64,000 nucleotides of DNA from Hymenobacter volaticus (GTDB lineage: Bacteria; Bacteroidota; Bacteroidia; Cytophagales; Hymenobacteraceae), in NCBI RefSeq assembly GCF_022921055.1, contig NZ_CP095061.1, positions 2,209,501 through 2,273,500 on the forward strand, read 5' to 3'. The notes below the pieces were generated by a model, which did not search any database, was not told where the DNA came from, and saw nothing but the letters and a program-made list of their open reading frames with translations. Of the stretch, positions 54,032 through 62,962 are shown piece by piece; position 1 is the stretch's first letter; the number at the start of each line of letters is the position of its first letter. Position numbers and translations under genes: made by a program.

Positions 54032-55018
54032 ATGGTTAACAGATATTTGCACGGGCTGTTGCCTGCGCTATTATTAACGACTGCTCTTGCACAGGCGCAG
54101 CAGCAGAATCCTCTTATACCTGTTTTAACTCGGCCATCGGTTTCTCCTAGAATTAATCCGGCTTCAAAACCAGCCACTCAGGCCACTGCCCGGCGACCAG
54201 CTAGCAAGTCCAAGAAAACTAAAGTAGCTGCCAAACCAGCCGTTGTTAAAACAGAGCGGGCAGTTGTTGTCAGCGTAAGCGACACGATTAAAGGGCGCTT
54301 TATTGTGCCGCAAGTGCAGTTGCCGGATGCAGTAGCGGCAGCGCGCGTCAATCTGGGTTTGGTAGACGCAGCCTTGGGCGAGGACTTAGAAAATGTGCCG
54401 CAGCCGCTTGTTGTCGGTACGGCTATTGAGCAGGCGCACGCAGAGTTCGAGAGCAAGAAAAACGACTTCACTGAGTCCCGATACGAAGTGCTTTACAACG
54501 ACCACGGCTTGCTGTCAGTGGAGTTTACTTCCTTATACGGTGGCGCTTACCCCTCTACCGTGAAGCGCCATGCCACTTTCGACTTACGCAGTGGCCGTCT
54601 ACTGGAGGTGCGCGACGTAGTAGCAGATACGGTGGCTTTGCAGCAACGCTGGCAGCAGTCTATTAACCGTCGTGTAACCGAACACTTGCGTACCCTGCCC
54701 AAAGAATATCCGCAGATCGAAACGGATACCAACTTACTAACCGACGTTAAGCACCGGCTGTACTGGAACGACAGCACCAGCACCGTCGAGCTGCAGGATG
54801 GCGAGCCCCGCTTCTACGACTTTGCCATCACGTCGTTTGGCTTGGTGCTGTACTACGATTTTGGTTTCCCCCATGTCATGGAAGCTTTGCAGCCTGATTC
54901 CGATTATCAGCTCACTTATGCCGACATCAAACAGTGGTTGAAACCCAAAGGGCCACTAAGCTTTAAAATAGACGCGTCGCCGCCTAGCTCAAAATCCGCA
55001 GCGAATCCGCGTGGATGA
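54032..55018 (+). CDS. Secreted DUF3298-like (RsiV-type) protein
   Basis: 328 residues. Signal peptide (LLPALLLTTALAQAQ), basic Ala/Lys-rich linker to about 75, then a domain with YEVLYNDHGLLSVEFTSLYGG and YPSTVKRHATFDLRSGRLLE, the DUF3298/DUF4163 pattern seen in RsiV and PdaC. The family binds lysozyme or peptidoglycan in some cases. The end overlaps the convergent polyferredoxin gene by 35 bases, with no terminator between them. Confidence 0.7.
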   Translation: MVNRYLHGLLPALLLTTALAQAQQQNPLIPVLTRPSVSPRINPASKPATQATARRPASKSKKTKVAAKPAVVKTERAVVVSVSDTIKGRFIVPQVQLPDAVAAARVNLGLVDAALGEDLENVPQPLVVGTAIEQAHAEFESKKNDFTESRYEVLYNDHGLLSVEFTSLYGGAYPSTVKRHATFDLRSGRLLEVRDVVADTVALQQRWQQSINRRVTEHLRTLPKEYPQIETDTNLLTDVKHRLYWNDSTSTVELQDGEPRFYDFAITSFGLVLYYDFGFPHVMEALQPDSDYQLTYADIKQWLKPKGPLSFKIDASPPSSKSAANPRG

Positions 55019-56360
55019 GGGTAGAGCCTTGATAGCGACCTTTTCGGGGGCCATTTTCGAGGTTGAGTACACCGCGGGGGCAAGCCGTGCTGCACATCCC
55101 GCACCCCACACAAGACGCCCGAATAATAGGCTCGCCGCGCTGAGCGTATTGCTTTACGTCGATGCCCATTTCGCACACGTTTGAGCAGTTACCGCACGAG
55201 ATGCATTGGGCGCCGTTGGTGGTGATGCGAAAGCGGGAGAAATGCTTCTGCAACAGCCCTAGATACGCTGCCATTGGGCACCCAAATCGGCACCATACCC
55301 GGTTGCCTAGCAAGGGGTAGAACCCCACACCAACCACGCCCGAAAACACCGAGCCGATTGCGAACCCATAGGCCTTGGACAAAGGCTCCGCAACAGGCTG
55401 CAAGGAAGGTGCTGCGCCCGAAGCTGCCAGCCACAGCAGGGCCGTAATCAGCACAATAAATACGAGGATGGGGTATATAATGCGCACTTCCCAACGCCAG
55501 GCGCCGCGTCTTTTGTCGGAGAGGTGGCGGTAAGGGTCGCCCGCGGTTTCGGCGAGGCCGCCGCAGCCGCACACCCACGAGCAATACCAGCGCTTCCCGT
55601 AGAAGTAGGTGAGGATGGGAGTGCCAATAAACGACATAACCACGCCCCAGAACACCATGAATACCCCTAGGCCAGGGCCGCCATCTTTCAATAGGTAGCT
55701 TACCGTGCCCGGAAACAAGTAGTCGTATTTCAGTGGCCAAAAGTAGCTGAAGTAGTACTCCGGCTTTTGAAAGGCTAACAGCAAACCAGGCAAAAGAAAG
55801 GCGAAGCCCAACTGGAAGAACATCACCGATACCGTACGGATGCACTGGTAAGGAGAGTGCCGATATTTCCACAGCGCCCGGCCACCCATCACGAGCACCG
55901 CCAGCGTGTAGAAAGTGCCATAGAGCAGCCATTGGTCGGCGGGTTTGTGGCGCAGCCACTGACTGAACGGGTCGAGGGCGTGCACCAATTGATTGAAGGG
56001 GCCGAAGTTGCCTTGGTCATCGGGGCTGCTGTACCAATAAAGCACCACGTAGAAGCCGGTGAGCACGACGGCCGTAATCCAGGCAATGGCGCCGCGCCCG
56101 GTGCTGCTACGCAACCATAGGTTGTCTTGCTTCACGCCCGCGTCGCCACGTCCAAATTTCAACCAAGCCCAGGCGAGGGTTCCACCGCTTATCAAAGCTA
56201 AGGCAACGTAAAAGCTCAAGCGTGCCCGGTCCGCATCGGCATCGAAAGCCACCGTGGATAAGGCCAGTAGCCCTAGCCCAATAGCCGTAAGCAACATTTT
56301 TTCAGTTACCGACGTGTCGGATAGAGGGGGCTGAGAAAGAGCAAGCGAGGACATAAGCAA
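54984..56360 (-). CDS. Membrane polyferredoxin (NapH/CcoG/PceC-like)
   Basis: 458 residues with about six to seven membrane segments and, on the cytoplasmic side, YCSWVCGCGG and CRFGCPMAA Cys motifs typical of NosR/NapH proteins, then two [4Fe-4S] motifs CISCGNCSNVCEMG and CVGCGMCSTACPRG. It would pass electrons between a cytoplasmic donor and the membrane. Third gene of a leftward trio; the FAD oxidoreductase at 56790-58139 is the obvious partner. Confidence 0.85.
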   Translation of the reverse strand: MLMSSLALSQPPLSDTSVTEKMLLTAIGLGLLALSTVAFDADADRARLSFYVALALISGGTLAWAWLKFGRGDAGVKQDNLWLRSSTGRGAIAWITAVVLTGFYVVLYWYSSPDDQGNFGPFNQLVHALDPFSQWLRHKPADQWLLYGTFYTLAVLVMGGRALWKYRHSPYQCIRTVSVMFFQLGFAFLLPGLLLAFQKPEYYFSYFWPLKYDYLFPGTVSYLLKDGGPGLGVFMVFWGVVMSFIGTPILTYFYGKRWYCSWVCGCGGLAETAGDPYRHLSDKRRGAWRWEVRIIYPILVFIVLITALLWLAASGAAPSLQPVAEPLSKAYGFAIGSVFSGVVGVGFYPLLGNRVWCRFGCPMAAYLGLLQKHFSRFRITTNGAQCISCGNCSNVCEMGIDVKQYAQRGEPIIRASCVGCGMCSTACPRGVLNLENGPRKGRYQGSTLIHADSLRILS

Positions 56361-56424
56361 GCAATAAAATTGTAGTCAATTTGATGAGCACCCAAACCCG
56401 ATAAAGTCAGCAAGTGCGTTATCC

Positions 56425-56685
56425 CTACTGCATATCGTGGTCATGGTCATCATCGTCATGGTGATGATGGTGATGAGGCGCATCAGGCCTGCCGAAGTAA
56501 TTAAGCAGCGTACCACCCACATACAAGCCTAACCAGCACACATAAAGCCAGTTGAAACCCGCAGGCGTGCTGTGCGTGAAATAATGCAGAATCAGGTGGG
56601 CAGCACCGCTCATGATCAGGCCCGTGACGGCAATGAACTGAAAGCTGTTGAGGGCGCTCGGCCGGTATAGTTTGTTGAAGTCCAT
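56425..56685 (-). CDS. Small membrane protein with natural poly-His/Asp tail
   Basis: 86 residues. Two membrane segments (about 15-36 and 43-63) followed by a tail of six His, four Asp, then HDHDMQ. Histidine-rich tails bind nickel, zinc, copper or iron. It lies 64 bases before the polyferredoxin gene and 104 bases after the FAD gene on the same strand. Related small proteins occur in Bacteroidota but I know no function. A metal-storage or metal-delivery role for the redox trio is inference. Confidence 0.65.
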   Translation of the reverse strand: MDFNKLYRPSALNSFQFIAVTGLIMSGAAHLILHYFTHSTPAGFNWLYVCWLGLYVGGTLLNYFGRPDAPHHHHHHDDDDHDHDMQ

Positions 56686-56789
56686 GAGGAATGGTTAAAA
56701 AATCTGTCCTGAGTCTAGCCTTCGTTTTCAGCTACGATTTGATTGTTTGCTATGCAGATAAGACTAGTAAGTAGCTTCAGGAAAAGTGC

Positions 56790-58139
56790 TCAGGTACCAG
56801 ATGCGGATAGCAAACGGGCAAACAACCCCTTGCGCCGCTGTAGTACAACCGGCTGGGCCGGAAACTGCTTGTTGAACTGCGCGACGATCGAGGCTTCGTG
56901 CTGCTTGTAGAATTCGGGGTCGAAGTTAGCGGCACCTAATTGGCGCAGTACATCGTGTATCGATGTTTTCGCTCGTAGCCATTTTTCCCACACATCGTGG
57001 CGCTGCCGCAAGCCCATGGCGTTCATGCCCGTCACGGCGAAGCCAGCCGAGGGCCGGAAGTTGATTCGGAGGGCGTGCAAAGCATTGGGGTGTTGCCAAT
57101 AAAACGATTCCTCACCTTCCACAAATTCAGCAGGCACGCGACCGTAGGTTTGGTATTCGAGGTTGAAGAACTTGGCCGAGTTAAACCAGATGCCGCGCTG
57201 ATAGGGGGTAGGCTGCCCACAAATGGTATGCGCCGCCGTTTCGCCCTGCGCCCGGCCGGTGTACCAGAGTTGCTCGATTGGTACCTCGTTGGCACCTGCT
57301 TGACGATGCTGGGCGCAGTCGCCGGCCGCAAAAACGCCAGGCGCGCTGGTTTGCAGCAATTCGTCAACAAGTATGCCCCGTTCGGTGTCTAAGCCAGCGA
57401 TTTGGGCAAGTGCTAGGTTAGGTTTTACGCCCGTCGCCAAACCGACCCACTGTGCTTCTATCTCTTCGCCGGCAGTGGTGCGCACAGCCCGCACGCGGCC
57501 CTCACCATCGGGCAGCAGTTCGGCAAGCTCAGTGCGGTAGCGGACGTCAATATCGTGGGCTTGTAGTTGTAGGCTAATGAGTTCGGCTTCTGGCTTAGGC
57601 AAAACAGAAGCCCAATACCGGTCGTCGCGCACCAGCATCGTGACCCGGATGCCCCGGGAGTGTAGCATTTCGGCTAGCTCTATCCCAATCAGCCCGCCAC
57701 CTACCACCACGGCCTGCCGGATGCCATGCGTGTCGCGGGTCATTTGCTCGAGGTCGGGCAAGGAATAGAGGCCTTGTACGCCGAGCAGGTGCTGACCGGG
57801 CCAGTTGGCGAAGCGGCTGACCGAGCCAGTGGCCAGCAACAGGTGGTCGTAGGATAGGGTTTGGCCAGAACTCAGGGTGAGTTTTTTGCTCGTCGTATCT
57901 AGAGCCGTAGCCGTAGCTTGCACCAGCCCCAATCGGTTTTCCGCCCAGAACCAATCCTCGAACGGCTTAATGTCCTGATAGCGCAAATGGCCCATGTACA
58001 CGTACATCAGCGCAGTGCGCGAGTAATGGTGCGTTGTTTCGTCGGATACCAGCGTGATGCGGGCATCGGGGCGCAGCCGCCGAACCGTGACGGCCGCCGT
58101 GACGCCTGTAATTCCATTGCCGATAACAACTAGATGCAT
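56790..58139 (-). CDS. FAD/NAD(P)-dependent oxidoreductase (NirB/rubredoxin-reductase-like)
   Basis: 449 residues. Two dinucleotide folds: VVIGNGITGVTAA (FAD) and AVVVGGGLIGIELAEML (NAD(P)), with TSAPGVFAAGDCAQ as the second FAD motif. No redox-active CxxC pair, so like ferredoxin or nitrite-reductase flavoproteins. A 100-residue C-terminal extension is unusual and may contact a partner. First gene of the leftward redox trio. Confidence 0.87.
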   Translation of the reverse strand: MHLVVIGNGITGVTAAVTVRRLRPDARITLVSDETTHHYSRTALMYVYMGHLRYQDIKPFEDWFWAENRLGLVQATATALDTTSKKLTLSSGQTLSYDHLLLATGSVSRFANWPGQHLLGVQGLYSLPDLEQMTRDTHGIRQAVVVGGGLIGIELAEMLHSRGIRVTMLVRDDRYWASVLPKPEAELISLQLQAHDIDVRYRTELAELLPDGEGRVRAVRTTAGEEIEAQWVGLATGVKPNLALAQIAGLDTERGILVDELLQTSAPGVFAAGDCAQHRQAGANEVPIEQLWYTGRAQGETAAHTICGQPTPYQRGIWFNSAKFFNLEYQTYGRVPAEFVEGEESFYWQHPNALHALRINFRPSAGFAVTGMNAMGLRQRHDVWEKWLRAKTSIHDVLRQLGAANFDPEFYKQHEASIVAQFNKQFPAQPVVLQRRKGLFARLLSASGT

Positions 58140-58310
58140 AAGCGAAAAATAGACGAGGTAGAAAACCTAACTGACCGTGAGTTCTCGTAAAGTTGAGCAG
58201 AAAATATCACTGCGCGACGAGGCTTTAATTTCATAGGCGGCGTTAGGTTTGCAGAACCTGCTGTTGCGCTATGGTTTACTTCCTGCTTTCCCTGTTTTAC
58301 GGATATACGT

Positions 58311-59084
58311 ATGAATTTCTCGTCGGCCGCTTGCCGCCTTACCGCCGGCCGCCTCGTTGCTTTGTTGGTGAGTATCCTGGTGCTGGAAATGTGGCCAACC
58401 TTGCCAGCTGCTGCGAGCACTGCTCCGCGTCCGTTGCATGAAGATGTCACGGCCTTCCTGAAAAAAGTTGTGACCCCCGACGGCCAAGTGAATTACACTG
58501 CCGCGGGCCACGAAGCTGCCGCCCTGCAAACCCTTATACATCGAGTGCAGCATTTTGATATTGCTGGAGCCACCGCCTCCGAGCGCAAAGCATTCTATTT
58601 GAACGCCTACAACTTAACGGTTATCAAGGCTGTAGCAGACGCTTATCCTCTGACGTCGGTAATGAAGCTGCCGGGCTTTTTCGATAAAAAAGAGCATGCC
58701 ATAGCCGGGGAATTGCTGACGCTCAACGAGCTGGAAAACAAGCTGCGTAAGGTATATGCCGATCCGCGCATTCATTTTGCTTTGGTGTGCGGAGCGCGGA
58801 GCTGCCCACGGCTGCGGGCGGAAGCCTACGCTCCAGCCGTCCTCGACGCCCAACTTACCAACCAAGCCCGTAAGGTGTTACAGGACCCGCTGTTTATTTG
58901 GGTTGAAGCGAGCACCAACAAGGTACTGGTATCCGAGATTTTCAAGTGGTACGAAGCGGATTTTAAAGCCACTGGCAAGTCTACTCTAGCGTATATCAAT
59001 CAGTATCGGGGTGCCAAGCTGATTCCAGTCAACGCGGCTCTTGACTTTTACTCCTACGACTGGACACTGAACGACCGAAAATAG
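58311..59084 (+). CDS. DUF547 secreted protein
   Basis: 257 residues with a signal peptide ending around LPAAAS. DUF547 blocks: AFYLNAYNLTVIKAV, RIHFALVCGARSCPRL, EIFKWYEADF and LDFYSYDWTLN. Function unknown; the family has a papain-like outline with conserved Asn, His and Cys. Divergent from the FAD gene with a 171-base gap. DUF547 genes often travel with DUF2064 glycosyltransferases and rhodaneses in Bacteroidota. Confidence 0.85.
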   Translation: MNFSSAACRLTAGRLVALLVSILVLEMWPTLPAAASTAPRPLHEDVTAFLKKVVTPDGQVNYTAAGHEAAALQTLIHRVQHFDIAGATASERKAFYLNAYNLTVIKAVADAYPLTSVMKLPGFFDKKEHAIAGELLTLNELENKLRKVYADPRIHFALVCGARSCPRLRAEAYAPAVLDAQLTNQARKVLQDPLFIWVEASTNKVLVSEIFKWYEADFKATGKSTLAYINQYRGAKLIPVNAALDFYSYDWTLNDRK

Positions 59085-59179
59085 TCTGCGGATGTAGTGC
59101 TGATTTTCTGCGTATTACAACCCCACTACTTACCACTCGTAAGAATTATGGTATCACTTCACCTGTAATTCTCACGACC

Positions 59180-59593
59180 ATGATATTTGAAAAACTGTTC
59201 GGCAAAGACGAAGTCAACGACGAAGACAAGGAAAATAGCCAAATCACTGATAGTCAACCAGCACCCTATAACGAGCAGCTAGAGGAAGAAAAGGCTTACA
59301 AAGCCGATCAGAGCAACGGCAAAGAAGCCAATGACCCTTCGGCCCAACGTAATACAGGCGCGCAGGGCTATACGCAGCGTAGCGACCAAAAAGACCAGCT
59401 CGAAAATCTGCACATCGGAGGCAGTGAAACCGAGCCACAGGGCGGCAACGACCACAGCAACTCTGGCGAAACATCTTCGGGCCCAGGCTTTGAGTCGGAA
59501 GGCAGCGTAGAGCTGGACCACACGTTGCGCACTCGTCACCAAGAGTTCGGCGACAAAGATGTAAGCGGCCCAGCCACCACAGCACACGATTAA
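59180..59593 (+). CDS. Acidic disordered hypothetical protein
   Basis: 137 residues, rich in Glu, Asp, Ser, Gln and Gly, with almost no hydrophobic core after MIFEKLFGKDE. The composition is that of an intrinsically disordered, stress-type (hydrophilin-like) protein. No family recognised. Coding character is supported by steady third-base bias and the following long palindrome. Confidence 0.6.
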   Translation: MIFEKLFGKDEVNDEDKENSQITDSQPAPYNEQLEEEKAYKADQSNGKEANDPSAQRNTGAQGYTQRSDQKDQLENLHIGGSETEPQGGNDHSNSGETSSGPGFESEGSVELDHTLRTRHQEFGDKDVSGPATTAHD

Positions 59594-59618
59594 ATAGCCC
59601 CTATATAAACAGTTAGAG

Positions 59619-59694
59619 TAGGCAATACGCCATAATACAAAAAGAGGCTTGCCATTAATGGTAAGCCTCTTTTTGTATTATAGCGTATTGCCTA
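59619..59694. terminator. 76-bp near-perfect palindrome with terminator core
   Basis: Arms of 38 bases (59619-59656, 59657-59694), only two mismatches and no spacer. The centre AAAAAGAGGCTTGCC/GGTAAGCCTCTTTTT is an intrinsic terminator; the outer TAGGCAATACGC/GCGTATTGCCTA arms extend it far beyond need. Confidence 0.85.
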
Positions 59695-59701
59695 GGGCGG
59701 C

Positions 59702-59709
59702 TATCTTTG
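59702..59709 (+). promoter_or_regulatory. -7 box TATCTTTG
   Basis: Perfect TAnnTTTG match right after the palindrome, 16 bases before a small ORF at 59725. No clear -33 box. Confidence 0.45.
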
Positions 59710-59724
59710 TTTGGAACGGACTTC

Positions 59725-59814
59725 ATGAGGGTTGATAATTTTTGTCTATTCCAGGATTATTATGGGTGCAGTCCGTTGATGCTGACGAGCTGTTTAATTC
59801 TTGTGTGCTTGTAA
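59725..59814 (+). CDS. Candidate 29-residue small ORF
   Basis: ATG 16 bases after a perfect -7 box; reads MRVDNFCLFQDYYGCSPLML then TSCLILVCL. Three Cys and a hydrophobic end suggest a tiny membrane or secreted peptide. 59714-59721 (AACGGACT) can pair with 59770-59777, so it could instead be a small RNA. The rest of 59815-60106 holds only TATCTTTA (59995-60002), a likely -7 box for the next gene. Confidence 0.3.
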   Translation: MRVDNFCLFQDYYGCSPLMLTSCLILVCL

Positions 59815-60106
59815 CTGACAAGTGCTTTTGTCGGGTTACAGCGGATCAATGTTGTTATTAAGGAAGTTGATTGCCATTCGGTTTCAAGTCGGTTATGTAG
59901 GATCAGGTTAACTTATTTTTGTATTAATGCAAGTATATGCTTGCGGTGAGCTACTGGTAGTTACGAAAGTTAGGATGGCTGAAAAGTAATATTATATCTT
60001 TAGGAACCCGTCCTGATTGCTCTTGTCGCTAAATAGCTTTTATGTGCAAATAAGCGCGAGACTCTTTCAGCGAAATTTCCTTGTCCATCTCACTTTCTCT
60101 TATTCT

Positions 60107-60811
60107 ATGCCCACTAACTCTACCCTGCCTGAAACCGACAACCAAAGCACTTACCTCAATGAGGAAGAAGAATCTCTCTCTTCCGGTAATAAGTGGTTGG
60201 GCGCTGTAGTAGGGGTTATCTTTCTGTTGGCCACTATTGGCTACTTCATGCCCGCAGAAGGGACACGCGATGCAATTAGCAGCGTAATGCCTTCCGTGAT
60301 GCTTGGAGAAGCTAGTGTTACAGGTGCTCAGCCAGCAGAGGCGGCTGAAGCTCCGACCGAAGCAAAGGAAATCGTCAAAGAAGAAGTTGCTGCCGACACG
60401 GAAAAGCCTCTGGTCGCCGAAGTTGCCCCTCGGCGAGTGGTGCGGCCCGTAGCCGAAACAACCCTTGATAGTCGGCAAGTGCAGGCCGTAGCGCCAGTAA
60501 CCGAGCAAGTAGTAGAAGAAACTGCGCCTGCTACTATTGCAGCACCCGCCGCGCCTGCTTTCTACACCCTGTCGGGGCGCATCCTTGACGAAAACGGCCG
60601 GCCGCTCGCAGGTGCTACTGTACTGCTGAAAGGCTCGCGCAAAGGTACTGGTACCGATGCAAGCGGTAATTATTCTCTGGAAGTACCAGCCGGCGACAAC
60701 CATTTGGTGTACGGCTACGGTGGCTACCAAGACCAAGAAGTGCGCACTCGCGGCTCCCAGCCCGTCAACGTGACACTGCTGCCCACTGAAGGCGGTAAGC
60801 GCCGCCGTTAA
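60107..60811 (+). CDS. Membrane protein with CarboxypepD-regulatory-like domain
   Basis: 234 residues from ATG 60107 (MPTNSTLPE). One membrane segment at about 30-46, a long Ala/Glu/Val/Pro linker (about 60-155), then a beta-sandwich domain YTLSGRILDENGRPLAGATVLLKG ... GTDASGNYSLEVPAG, the carboxypeptidase-regulatory / SusC-plug type fold, and a basic KRRR end. Orientation suggests the domain lies in the periplasm and may sense or bind a protein. No TonB-box seen. Confidence 0.75.
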   Translation: MPTNSTLPETDNQSTYLNEEEESLSSGNKWLGAVVGVIFLLATIGYFMPAEGTRDAISSVMPSVMLGEASVTGAQPAEAAEAPTEAKEIVKEEVAADTEKPLVAEVAPRRVVRPVAETTLDSRQVQAVAPVTEQVVEETAPATIAAPAAPAFYTLSGRILDENGRPLAGATVLLKGSRKGTGTDASGNYSLEVPAGDNHLVYGYGGYQDQEVRTRGSQPVNVTLLPTEGGKRRR

Positions 60812-60827
60812 ACGGGTGGTAACAGTG

Positions 60828-60869
60828 AATAAAAAGGCCGCTCTGTATTTCCAGAGCGGCCTTTTTATT
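60828..60869. terminator. Bidirectional terminator
   Basis: 18-bp perfect arms (60828-60845, 60852-60869), loop TATTTC, core GGCCGCTCTG; between convergent genes. Confidence 0.9.
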
Positions 60870-60957
60870 TGCAAAAGTAAGGGCTAAAATGAAGGGTTAA
60901 TGCTTCACTTACGGCGCAGCCAGCATAAGCAACTAGCAGGTACAACACATTGGCTTT

Positions 60958-62418
60958 TTACTTGGGATTGGCAAACCCTTTACCAAACAGGAAATATGCC
61001 GGTACCCCTAGTGCCACGAGCAGTAAACCCATGCCCGAGTCGCGGGCAGTAGCTGGCGACACGAGCAGCACAACGCAGAAAGCAGAAGCCAGCACAACGT
61101 AGAGCAACGGTATCACGGGGTAGCCGAGGGCGCGGTACGGCCGGGGGGTAGTAGGCCGCGTACGACGCAGAATGAAAATGCCGATGATAGTGATGACGTA
61201 GAACAAAATCACCGAGAACATCACGTAGTTGAGCAACTGCCCATACGAGCCCGACAAGCATAGCCCGCAAGCCCACAAGCACTGCGCCCACAGAGCCACG
61301 CCGGGTACGCCCGCTTTATTGAGCCGTCCCATGCCGGGGAAAAACAAGCCGTCTTTTGCCATAGCGTAATACGCCCGGGCCCCACTAAGAATTATGCTGT
61401 TATTGGCGCCGAACGTGCTGATCATAATCAACCCAGCCATTACATACGCGCCGGCACGACCCAGAATGCTTTCCGCTACGGCAGTAGCCACCCGGTCGTT
61501 GGCGGCGTACATAATGCCTCGGCTCACCACATCGGTTGTTGCGGCGGCTGGGTCGCCGTGCAGCGGCATCACTAGCAGATACACCAAGTTAATGAGCAAG
61601 TACAGCGCCGTGACAATGCCTGTACCAATAGCCATGCTTAGCACTATCGTACGCTCTGGGCGCACAATCTCATCGCCGGAAAAGCCGATGTTGTTCCAAG
61701 AATCCGAGCTAAACAACGAGCCCGTCATGGCTAACCCAATGGCGCCCACCAAGCCCCAGGTGGTAAGTGGCACTGCCTGCCCAGTAGGCGAGAAGCTGGC
61801 TGCATTCCACATATCATGGAAATTTAAACTAACCGCTTGGTCGTTGATGCCCAGCGCCAACCCAAATAGGATAAGCAGCGCCAGCGCCACCAACTTGGTG
61901 CTGCCGAAGATGTTGGAAATAAGTTTTCCGCCCTGCACCCCACGTGAGTTCACCCAAGTCAAACCTACCAGCATTAGAATAGCCAGCAACTGCACGGTGG
62001 TGAAGTTAAAGGACCCTATTTGGAACAGAACATTGGTTTCACTGAACCAAGGCACCAGCACCCCCACAAACCGGGCAAACGCCACTGCCACTGCCGCAAT
62101 TACACCGGTCTGAATCACGAGAAACAACGACCAGCCGTACAGGAATGCCACCAGCTTGTTGTACGCCTCACGCAGATACACGTATTGGCCGCCCACCTTC
62201 GGAAACATGGCGGCTAGCTCGCCGTAGCTTACGGCCCCGGCCAGCGTGATGAAACCCGTAATGACCCACACGACCAGTAGCCAGCCAGCCGAACCCACCT
62301 GCCGGGCAATATCGGCCGAGACGATAAAAATACCGGAGCCTATCATGCTACCGGTTACTATCATAATTGCATCAAAAAGCGTAATGGCCCGCTTAAAGTG
62401 GCCTTGTTCTTCGGACAT
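60958..62418 (-). CDS. APC family amino-acid permease (LAT-like)
   Basis: 486 residues, twelve membrane segments. Start 62418 (MSEEQGHFKRAITLFDAI) matches the family; in-frame codons up to 62676 are non-coding leader. The GSMIGSGIFIV loop in segment 1 and YGELAAMFPKVGGQYVYLREAY are diagnostic of the L-amino-acid transporter branch. Substrate unknown. The leader has a terminator-like hairpin 31 to 42 bases before the start, which suggests attenuation. Confidence 0.88.
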   Translation of the reverse strand: MSEEQGHFKRAITLFDAIMIVTGSMIGSGIFIVSADIARQVGSAGWLLVVWVITGFITLAGAVSYGELAAMFPKVGGQYVYLREAYNKLVAFLYGWSLFLVIQTGVIAAVAVAFARFVGVLVPWFSETNVLFQIGSFNFTTVQLLAILMLVGLTWVNSRGVQGGKLISNIFGSTKLVALALLILFGLALGINDQAVSLNFHDMWNAASFSPTGQAVPLTTWGLVGAIGLAMTGSLFSSDSWNNIGFSGDEIVRPERTIVLSMAIGTGIVTALYLLINLVYLLVMPLHGDPAAATTDVVSRGIMYAANDRVATAVAESILGRAGAYVMAGLIMISTFGANNSIILSGARAYYAMAKDGLFFPGMGRLNKAGVPGVALWAQCLWACGLCLSGSYGQLLNYVMFSVILFYVITIIGIFILRRTRPTTPRPYRALGYPVIPLLYVVLASAFCVVLLVSPATARDSGMGLLLVALGVPAYFLFGKGFANPK

Positions 62419-62448
62419 AGAGAGAGAATCAGGATTTAGGCCGGAAGA

Positions 62449-62486
62449 TAGAAAAAGAAAAGCCCGTTCTAGGCGAACAGGCTCAT
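62449..62486 (-). promoter_or_regulatory. Terminator-like leader with tiny ORF before the permease
   Basis: Minus strand: AGCCTGTTC (62483-62475), loop GCCTA, GAACGGGCT (62469-62461; one G-U pair), then TTTCTTTTTC. The 5' arm lies inside a 5-codon ORF, ATG at 62486 to TAG at 62469 (M-S-L-F-A). The permease starts 31 bases further. Confidence 0.45.
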
Positions 62487-62937
62487 TCCAGCAATGCGCT
62501 ATGCTCTTGCTCTTGCCTCTATTATAGCAAAATACAAGAACGACTTTTGCCAGCGCCCAGGATTTCGCTGGCTTTCGATCGACTAATAGTCTAAATAGAA
62601 CGCTAAAACTCACTTCGGTCGAACCAGCTGCGTATGCGTTATAGGTCGCCTTTCCTCGCGCAAGCTGAAGCAGCAACGAGGTGCTACGTCAAACTCTTTC
62701 TATGAATTTCGCAAAGAGTGGTGCATCCTTTGGGCGGTGGCTACGTGCTCAGCATTACGCTGCTTGTGAATGGACTTCATTTTAAAGGCACCCTGCTGCG
62801 GAGGTAGTTCGTAACACTGCCATTGAGTGTGAAGTATTGCAAACCGAGTAAACTATAGCCGTATACACTTATACATAAGCTGAAGACAGCCGTGCTTCCT
62901 TGCGCAGCACCAAACTGTGTACCTGTAAACAAAACGC
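62487..62937. other. Divergent intergenic region, permease / DUF3352
   Basis: About 450 bases with no supported gene. TATTTTG on the minus strand near 62530 is a near -7 box for the permease. No repeats recognised. Confidence 0.35.
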
Positions 62938-62945
62938 TATTTTTG
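62938..62945 (+). promoter_or_regulatory. -7 box of the DUF3352 gene
   Basis: TATTTTTG matches TAnnTTTG; the ATG is 17 bases further, so the leader is about 10 nt. Confidence 0.5.
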
Positions 62946-62962
62946 CCGCCCTGTCCCGCCAT

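Noticed and set aside
62449..62560. T-box or amino-acid riboswitch before the permease
   Set aside because: No conserved T-box bulge sequence or known aptamer core is visible.
62418..62676. N-terminal extension of the permease
   Set aside because: 86 extra residues do not match the family and cross the terminator-like leader.
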